Assembly (NCBI GenBank): GCA_037447655.1
Contig: JBBHKE010002983.1
Coordinates: 1-64,000, forward strand
Direction of reading: 5' to 3'
Source of the DNA: Zygnema cylindricum
Taxonomy: Eukaryota > Streptophyta > Zygnematophyceae > Zygnematales > Zygnemataceae
DNA length: 64,000 nucleotides
In this document: positions 57,440 through 64,000 of the stretch, piece by piece
Position numbering within the stretch: position 1 is the first letter of the stretch
Layout of the letters: each line of letters begins with the position of its first letter
Translations under genes and position numbers: made by a program
Notes under the pieces: generated by a model
The model's database searches: none
Told to the model about the DNA's origin: nothing
Seen by the model: only the letters and a program-made list of their open reading frames with translations

Positions 57440-60400
57440 CCATAAGTCCCCCCAGCATGGGGGAGCACGTTGAGGGAGTTCCGAAACACGGCGACGATCC
57501 ATAACCCCAACAGCCGATCGGAGGATAATAGAAGCCTGCACTCGATATAAAGCCACCGATAAGCGTTGACGATAAAAAGAAGTAAGGACCGAAGAAGGAG
57601 GGCTCCTAGGTCTTCAACGCACGGAAGCACGTCGAGCACACGTACGAAGAAGCTCGTCCAGTGCAACCCCCAAACAACCAAAGATCTCGACCGCCATCGG
57701 AATAAAGTCATCCATAGGTTCCCGGTGGGCAAAATCACGCTCCTTCGCTTTAGCACCATCACGAGCTGCCACCCCAACATGTCGAGCCGCCTGACCAACA
57801 ACTGTAGCTGAAGTAGGGTGACCAACAACGGTAGCTGAAGTAGGGTTTGACCAACAACTGTAGCCGAAGTAGGGTGACCAAAAATTGTAGTTGAAGTAGG
57901 GTTTGCCAGAACAATATCACCGAAGATGCGACGGGCACCATCAAGAAAAGTAACATCGATCCGACGCGAGAGAATGATATGAGAAACCTCTCGACGCACA
58001 GAAAAGCCCCCTACCGAAGCGATAGTGGCAATGTTGTCGCGAATAGCGTTATGCGCCTGGATCAAATATCCCCCATGGGACAAACGAAGCAAATGGACAC
58101 CATCGGGCCCCAAGACACGACCACATGCACAAACAAGAGAGCCAAGTAAAAGAGGATGGGGGAGGCCCAGGCAAAATCGGAGGGCGGTAGTGAATTGAGC
58201 AAGTGGCTAAAATAGGTGTGGCGAAAAGCCAAGATCCAGAACCAGGTCCACCACATGAGAGAAGACGTGCACGAGAAGAATCAGAGGGAAACGCCTTGAG
58301 AAGGTCAGATTTAATGGCGGCGACAACCCGATCAGAAATCGATTCCTGGACACGCTCAACAGATTTGGTAACAAGGGTGGAGAAAATTGGCACATCCACT
58401 AGGGCATGGGGAGGAAAAGAACGTGAGGCGTCCAATAGAGATCGATGGAAGGCAAACACACCGTCTAAAACCCGGGGGATAACACTAGCTAGAACGGGGG
58501 TGTCCTCAGCCAAGAAACGGGGACAAGAGTAGAGGCAATAAGACACCAACTTCCCAAATAGGCAGCGGGAGCAACACGAGCAGTGGATGATTGACCCAAC
58601 CCCCCAGTAGAGACAGGGAGGGATGCCTGAATGCGGGCTGATGGCCCAGACTCGGGATCAAATGCCCCTTGACCTAACAAAGTGTGGAGGACTTCCATGA
58701 GGCGATAGTCAAAGGCTGAGAGAGAGGAGATAAATGTCGGGGTGGGAGGGGAAGTACGAGTAAGATAAGAAGGGCGGTGGGGAAAACACCTGGTTAACAT
58801 AGCAAAAGCAACTTGGGGATCGGGAAGGCGAGGAAGATCGTTCACTTTGGCTAGATCTTTTGTAAAGCATCATGAAAGAATTGGGTCATGATAGTATCCG
58901 AACCAAAGGGGCAACCAAGCACTCGAATGCCATCGGAGGGAGAAGGGGTTTGAAATCAAGAGGGGGAATAAACGAAAGTGGAATATCCTGAGGAGACCAA
59001 ATAACACACTTCGACGGCTGGATTGAAAGGTTGAGTTCGGCTAAACGTTCCTTGAAAAAATCGTATGCCAACACGACTTGTTCTCCGGGCCCAATAATGT
59101 GCGTATCACCTGCGACCGAAGGGAAAATGCAAGAAGGGAAGGCGGTCGCGGATGCACGAAGGGCCCGGTAATGGGCAAGGGTGAACAAAGGGCCGCCGAG
59201 AGGGTCGCCTTGGCGAGTGCCAGTAGCATAGGAAAGGGGAATGAGATCACCATCGGCCGAGAAGGAAAGGCTGCTTGTGAAAGAATAAAAAGCCCTCACA
59301 AAGGGGAATAATATGACAATCGGAGATGGAGCTGCTTGAAGCTCTAAAAAAACACGTTCCGATCCACCGTATTAAAGGCATTGGAAACGTCGACCTGAAG
59401 GACCAACCAATCCGGATGTACATCAAACAAAACCCGAATCCCGTGGACCACGACCTCACAACCCCCTCTCGTGGCCACTCCAAACTGATGAGGAGAAAAA
59501 TAATCATGGAAAGCTGGCTGGAGCTGCAGACATATCGCACGAGCCACCAATCTATATAAAACCTTTCCCACGGCGATAGGGCGGATCCCACCATTAGGTT
59601 TAGCGACTGTCACAAGGCGCGACGCCGTGAAAATATCACAAATCTGAGGAGGAACATCCCCACTAGCAATAAGGGAACACACTAAAAAAAACACATCAAG
59701 CCCCCGGGCACCCGATTCACGGGGCAAAATATCGTGAAACAACTCATACACTGTGTGCGAGGGCCCCCCCTGCTGAAAGTTGAGGAGAAGAGCTAAGAGC
59801 CTTAATTAAAACCTCCCGATCCAAAGTAAAACTCTCAGAAGGCTCAAAGGCGTGGATGGAAGGGGGTAAAGGGGAACAGGCAAGAGGGTGGAGAGCTCGA
59901 AGAACCTCAATAGTGGAAGAAGATCCGGGGGCAGGGGTGAATGGCTGTAGGGCCCGAACCGCTCGAGAAAGCTCACGAACACAACCTAAGTGAATTGCTC
60001 GACGATAAGAGGTCGGGACATCTGATGGCCTAGGTGGGCGACGTGGTATGAAAGAGGTGCTTGATACCTGATCCTCATGCTCGGCGTGGAGGGCCTTCCA
60101 GTCACCACGAAGGAATCAGTGACAACGGGCCATAGTTTCCCTAGCCCCACTACCCCCTCCTGGACTAGCACCCAGAGAGAGAACATAAGAAGAAGGTGCC
60201 AAAGAGTAATGTCCGCCGGGTTTGAAGAAATGTGGGACAAAGGGAGGTGGAGGGCATCTTGTACTATTGTCCTGACGGCACCAGGAATACGGGTGTACAA
60301 TCGCGGGTGATGGGCTCCCAGATCGTAAGCCCCCAAGACATCCAACTCACGGAGGAAATTCCAATCCTCATCTGTGGGGCCGGACGGGAGTGTGGTCGAC

Positions 60401-60564
60401 AACGATTGAGGAGAGGTGATAGACAAAGGACCACCCAGGGTTATACAAGGTTGACAACTCCGTGTATGGAGGGAAATCTGTGTATGAAAGGTTGTAACCC
60501 AGGACATTCTAACTGCCGAGGTTAGGTTTAGAGGTGGGAGAAGAATGGAAGAGGACATGGTCAA
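57440..60564 (-). pseudogene. Non-LTR retrotransposon ORF: RT plus restriction-like endonuclease
   Basis: Read on the - strand across at least four frameshifts. An N-terminal region (60564-59760) is followed by RT motifs: ASRLVTVAKPNGGIRPIAVG, CLQLQPAFHDYFSPHQFG, VLQVDVSNAFNTVDR (palm Asp) and GTRQGDPLGGPLFTLAH. The catalytic box reads VAGDTHIIGP, with Asp-Asp altered to Gly-Asp. A thumb/linker (58845-58490) follows. The C-terminal module has a Cys-X-Cys zinc-binding start, HLLRLSHGGYLIQAHN and SRRIDVTFLDGARRIFGDIV, which fits the R-x-D...D core of a PD-(D/E)XK nuclease as in R2/NeSL/Utopia-type elements. The tail has four 29-bp tandem units (57795-57906) within coding, then DDFIPMAVEIFG. It nicks target DNA and primes reverse transcription in intact relatives; this copy is defective. 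Confidence 0.78.
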
Positions 60565-60888
60565 TAGGTGAAAGCCATGGAATGGGAAGGTGAGGAAGAG
60601 GAAGGTGGATGGAAGGAAGGCTCAATGGATGCGAAATTAATTGAAGTGGGCGCTGGATTAGTTGATCTGCTCGAGGTGAGGGAGAGGGGGGTTGAAAATA
60701 TGTTGGTAGAGGAAGAGGGTGAAGAAATGTATGGTGGTTGTGCGTGCGTGTTTTGCGTATAATTTTGGAACTATATATAGGGGATAGGGTTTGCGTTTCA
60801 TAGGAGTGAGAGTAGTAATGTTATAGGGGTCACACTAGTGGTTTCGCCAATGTGCGTGCTGTTGGCTGCGGCTGCAGGCCAGATCCGG

Positions 60889-61228
60889 AGGTACACGGCT
60901 ACGGGAAGTAGGAGCTGTGTCGTGTAGTGCAGGAGGAAAAGACGAAATAGAGGTCATCCGGAGGTACATGGCTACGGGAAGTAGGAGCTGTCGTGTAGTG
61001 CAGGAGGAAAAGACGGAATAGAGGAGATCCGGAGGTACACGGCTACGGGAAGTAGGAGCTGTCGTGTAGTGCAGGAGGAAAAGACGAAATAGAGGAGATC
61101 CGGGGTACACGGCTACGGGAAGTAGGAGCTGTTGCGTAGTGCAAGAGGAAAAGACGAAATAGAGGTCATCCGGAGGTACACGGCTACGGGAAGTTGGAGC
61201 TGTCGTGTAGTGCAGGAGGAAAATACGG
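60889..61228. repeat. 71-bp tandem repeat, about 4.8 copies
   Basis: Units begin atccggaggtacacggctac and include gggaagtaggagctgtcgtg. They lie at the 5' side of the - strand RT, where some LINEs carry promoter monomers. Confidence 0.9.
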
Positions 61229-61271
61229 AAAGTATCGGTTATCAGCATATGTCTACCGATACACAACACTA

Positions 61272-62233
61272 GAAAATAGGTTTATAAAATATATCTGAAC
61301 ATCCGTTATCATTTAAGTGATGCAATAAACATTCCTAAGTGTAATGTTTAAACTTCAAAGTTTTTAACCAGTCTCTGGATTGAATTTCCGTTTTGATCCA
61401 CATTCTTATAAAATGGTAAATAAATGACAGCAAGGATACGCTGCTTTAAAATTTCAATGCACTAGTGTGTTTTTCTTTTAAAAAAATATTTGTTTGCTAG
61501 AGTCCTTTTCTAGCTTATGACAAATAGTAGGAGGTACAAACCATCTACTTTTCAGATCTTGATAAAAAAAAGGATAAATTTTCATAAAAAAAGTCGATTT
61601 GGAGACGATTGGTATGGCATTTCTGTTACTGTAGTTCTAAAAAATCAAAACATTGACCAAACTCGAGTTTAGCCCCAAAATAAATTAAAAATCTAAAGAG
61701 TACCATTCCTGCATCATAATTTGACCAACTTTCTATGACATGGTCACTGCCTCGGTGACATCGTTTGTTTGTTAGACGCTTTGACAAGAAAAACTTTCAT
61801 GGTGAACAAAAAAAAAGATTTTATCACACATCAACACAAAGTAAAGGTCAAACTCTATTTCAATGATTGCACTCATTGTCAATAACTAGAGATCACAACT
61901 TCTACTTCAGGCCATAACAATCTCCAACTAACAACCTAATTTTCTACTTTTATACCCTACATCAACACATATTATCAGTCAAACTAATTCTACAAAAGGA
62001 CAATCTACCTTCCACTACGCCATAGATGTCCGACTAATTTTCAAAACACAAAGTTTCACAGGCTTCAACCTAACTTATCTTGATCATTGACACTCTAATT
62101 TTTAATTTCTTGAATAACGCCATATAACATTATATAAGCTCATATAACATCATATACAACATCATATACAACATCATACCTACCTACAATACTGAATAAT
62201 ACTTTTAATTTGACTAAATCTTAAGGTCAACCA
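61272..62233. other. Intergenic, no gene seen
   Basis: A/T-rich. A short tandem 'catatacaacat' repeat is near 62140-62180. It is probably 3' flank of the DUF1295 gene. No coding signal. Confidence 0.5.
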
Positions 62234-62695
62234 CTAACTCGCCTTTGTTTTAGGGAACCAAGGAATCCAAACTGACGTTGTCTTCCGATAATTCTCATAT
62301 ACCGATGTCCGTTTTTTGTCTTCTAACATTCTCCGTTCGACAAGAATGGTTACGTAAACCATACACATAGAATTCACAAAGGTTCCCCACATAGTCCATC
62401 CTTTTCCGAGTCCACAAGCATATAAAGCAAGTCCCCACCACCATAATTGTTCCCCGAAATAATTTGGGTGTCGAGAATAACGCCACAAGCCCGTGTTTAA
62501 CAACAAATTGGGAGCTTTCCCTTCCTTCTTTCTTCGATTATTCTCCGTGACAAAGTGGTACAATTGCGTGTCGGCAAAATAAGCGATAGATATTGCTGAA
62601 ACACAAATAATTGTCGCAACTGAATCGACAAAGTTCCACGAGGAATCGGAAGAAAATATGGCGTAGAATGGGAGACAAATGCCTACAAGGAATAC
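62234..62695 (-). CDS. DUF1295 / steroid-5-alpha-reductase-like membrane protein, last exon
   Basis: A single 3' exon of 153 residues plus stop, after acceptor tttag (62696-62700). It has a hydrophobic segment at the exon start (VFLVGICLPFYAIF), then ADTQLYHF, GLWRYSRHPNYFGEQLWWWG and a TTSVWIPWFP end. The RHPNYFGE motif and surrounding membrane helices define DUF1295 / isoprenylcysteine-methyltransferase-like C-termini; plant homologues have the same block order. Such proteins are multi-pass membrane enzymes, probably of the endoplasmic reticulum, with reductase- or methyltransferase-like folds; the substrate is unknown. The family is about 300 residues, so upstream exons are expected. I could not find the preceding exon (an R-x-x-H-N-Y-F-R-R type segment) up to the window end, so the next intron is either over 1.3 kb or the gene is broken. 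Confidence 0.8.
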   Translation of the reverse strand, partial: VFLVGICLPFYAIFSSDSSWNFVDSVATIICVSAISIAYFADTQLYHFVTENNRRKKEGKAPNLLLNTGLWRYSRHPNYFGEQLWWWGLALYACGLGKGWTMWGTFVNSMCMVYVTILVERRMLEDKKRTSVYENYRKTTSVWIPWFPKTKAS

Positions 62696-63836
62696 CTAAA
62701 AGACCAAAAGCATTTCATTTTCAAAGTTAGCTTGCAAAAAATACGAGTCAATTTTCTCTTTTAGTTTCTCTTTTCTAATAAACCCAATCGTGATTTCCCG
62801 TAGATGACAAAGGGCGAGATTGGTAAGAACAAGCCAACATGGAGGATATTGGATAGGATAACTACAAAAAAAGATAAATTTTTGGATGAAGAAGAACAAT
62901 AGACGGAAAACCAAAATGAGAAAAAAAAGTGTGATTTACATTGACGGTAAAAAACATCGATGAAAAACACCAAACCAATATATAGAGTGGGGTAAAAATA
63001 AAAAACATACTATGACCAAATTTTCATCTAATTTTGTGGAGACAAAACTTAACAGTCAAGATCATCATTATCCAGTGATATACACATACATGAAAGTTGA
63101 AAATAATATTAGGAAGGTTATTTTGCTCTTCATTTTTATGACTCTTTTATGTAAATGTCTAATAATCACGCTGATGATTATGAACCAAAAATGCAAAAAC
63201 AGTGTAGAAAAGATGCTTAGAAACTTGGTTACCGGAGATAGTGTGGTTTGGCTTATTCCAACCTCAATACTAAAACAAATCATAATCGAGGAGAACACGA
63301 ACCCCAATTTACAGCTTATATTCAGTAATTAACCAAACTCGGGGAAAAAAAAAACATATTTGCAGACACCCAGTCATAAGCAAAACAGAGAAAACAGAGA
63401 AAATAACCGGACAGGAAAAAAACAATGAAGTAAGTTCTTGAAAAAAAAATGGGATTCTCCATCCCTTCCTGCCTCCCTCCCTCCCCCCTTCGTTCTCTTC
63501 CAACCCTTACAAATAATCCACATCGTCAAATCGGAGAGAGAGTGAGACAATCTCTGCCTCTCCCCATCCTTCCCTCCCCCCCTCCTTCCCACACACTCTA
63601 CCTCCCTCCTCTCCTCCATCGCTCCCCCCCACCCTCCCTCCCTCCCTCCCGACCAACCCTAAAAAAAAATTGGCATCGGAACTTCGATATCGTATCGGCG
63701 TCATATCGCTGTATCGCAGCACATCGGCACGTCGGGTAAAAATAGAAAAAATAGATTTTTAAATATATCAGTTCAAAATTTTCATCAGCGCATCGCAAGT
63801 GGTTCATCCAATCCGACAGCATCACTACACCGCTCA
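62696..63836. other. Probable intron of DUF1295 gene, with CT tract
   Basis: No exon was recognised. A pyrimidine-rich tract of ctccctcc type spans about 63455-63655, like the intronic tracts of the fucosyltransferase genes. Confidence 0.4.
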
Positions 63837-63837
63837 T

Positions 63838-64000
63838 CTTTATTAGCGTTAAAGATTTATTAGTGTTAATGCGGAATTAGAATTAATAATACTAATTTAG
63901 TGCAAGGAGACGTGGCAGATTGTAGTCCACGTCATTAAAAAATGTTGTTAACTTTATTTTTTGATTTTTGGCCAAAAATATTCGCGACCGATTAAGTGTT
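63838..64000. mobile_element. TA-flanked family element, left end (copy 5, cut by window)
   Basis: TA then CACCGCTCATCTTTATTAGCGTTA at 63836 onward matches the left ends at 16349 and 23847. The right end lies beyond the window. Confidence 0.5.

Larger units (their letters stand above)
56741..61271. mobile_element. hAT-like MITE, TAGTGTTGTGTAT family (copy 2), split by a LINE
   Basis: The left end TAGTGTTGTGTATTG (56741) and right end GATACACAACACTA (61271) are inverted. The first about 450 bp and the last about 40 bp align with the 897-bp copy at 17881. About 4.0 kb (roughly 57196-61229) is inserted between them and encodes a non-LTR retrotransposon on the - strand. The 8-bp flanks no longer match. 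Confidence 0.7.

Noticed and set aside
60889-61228. Possible CRISPR-like array
   Set aside because: The 71-bp units are contiguous, with no unique spacers, in eukaryotic DNA.
56741-61271. RT gene as cargo of an autonomous hAT transposon
   Set aside because: The MITE halves align to a short copy without the RT, and the RT carries its own 5' repeats and endonuclease; insertion of a LINE is simpler.

Overview
This is eukaryotic nuclear DNA. It has multi-exon genes with GT-AG introns, about 40 kb of nested retrotransposons, dense short inverted-repeat transposons and long purine/pyrimidine microsatellites. The lineage looks like a green, probably early-diverging streptophyte (charophyte-type) plant. 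The clues are a plant-like DUF1295 membrane-enzyme exon and a Ty3/gypsy element carrying a captured cytosine-5 DNA methyltransferase. As I recall, that kind of capture has been reported in a charophyte (Klebsormidium) and in dinoflagellates. The assignment is an inference; no marker gene fixes the species.

Layout. 1-15.8 kb holds two paralogous FUT8-like (GT23-type) fucosyltransferase genes, tail to tail. The + strand copy is cut by the window start (four 3' exons, 182-3450). The - strand copy appears complete (seven exons, 15759 to 8186, 578 aa). Every exon I assigned keeps reading frame across matching splice phases, and the two genes share exon structure. Between them (3.4-8.2 kb) lies a nest of small DNA transposons, one inside another.

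15.9-24.8 kb is a second transposon nest with several copies whose target-site duplications can be read: 8-bp hAT-like, TA-flanked, and 3-bp-TSD GGGT-ended families. 24.8-52.8 kb is a retrotransposon island: a - strand copia element, interrupted by a + strand copia-like element, interrupted by a 17.7-kb Ty3/gypsy element (31933-49627), itself interrupted by a copia-like solo LTR and a gag-only LTR element. The gypsy element encodes gag, protease, a DNMT domain, RT/RNase H, integrase and a C-terminal PHD finger. It is decayed by stops and frameshifts.

52.9-64 kb contains another DNA transposon, an intact single-exon gene for a secreted cysteine-rich protein (54365-55057), a hAT-like MITE split by a non-LTR retrotransposon with a restriction-like endonuclease, and the last exon of a DUF1295 membrane protein (- strand, 62234-62695).

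The most notable system is the gypsy element that combines a DNA-methylation writer domain and a histone-reader-type PHD finger in one retrotransposon. Its premature stops fit glutamine or arginine codons changed by C-to-T mutation. Its LTR arrangement is what would result if a two-LTR circle had been opened inside an LTR.
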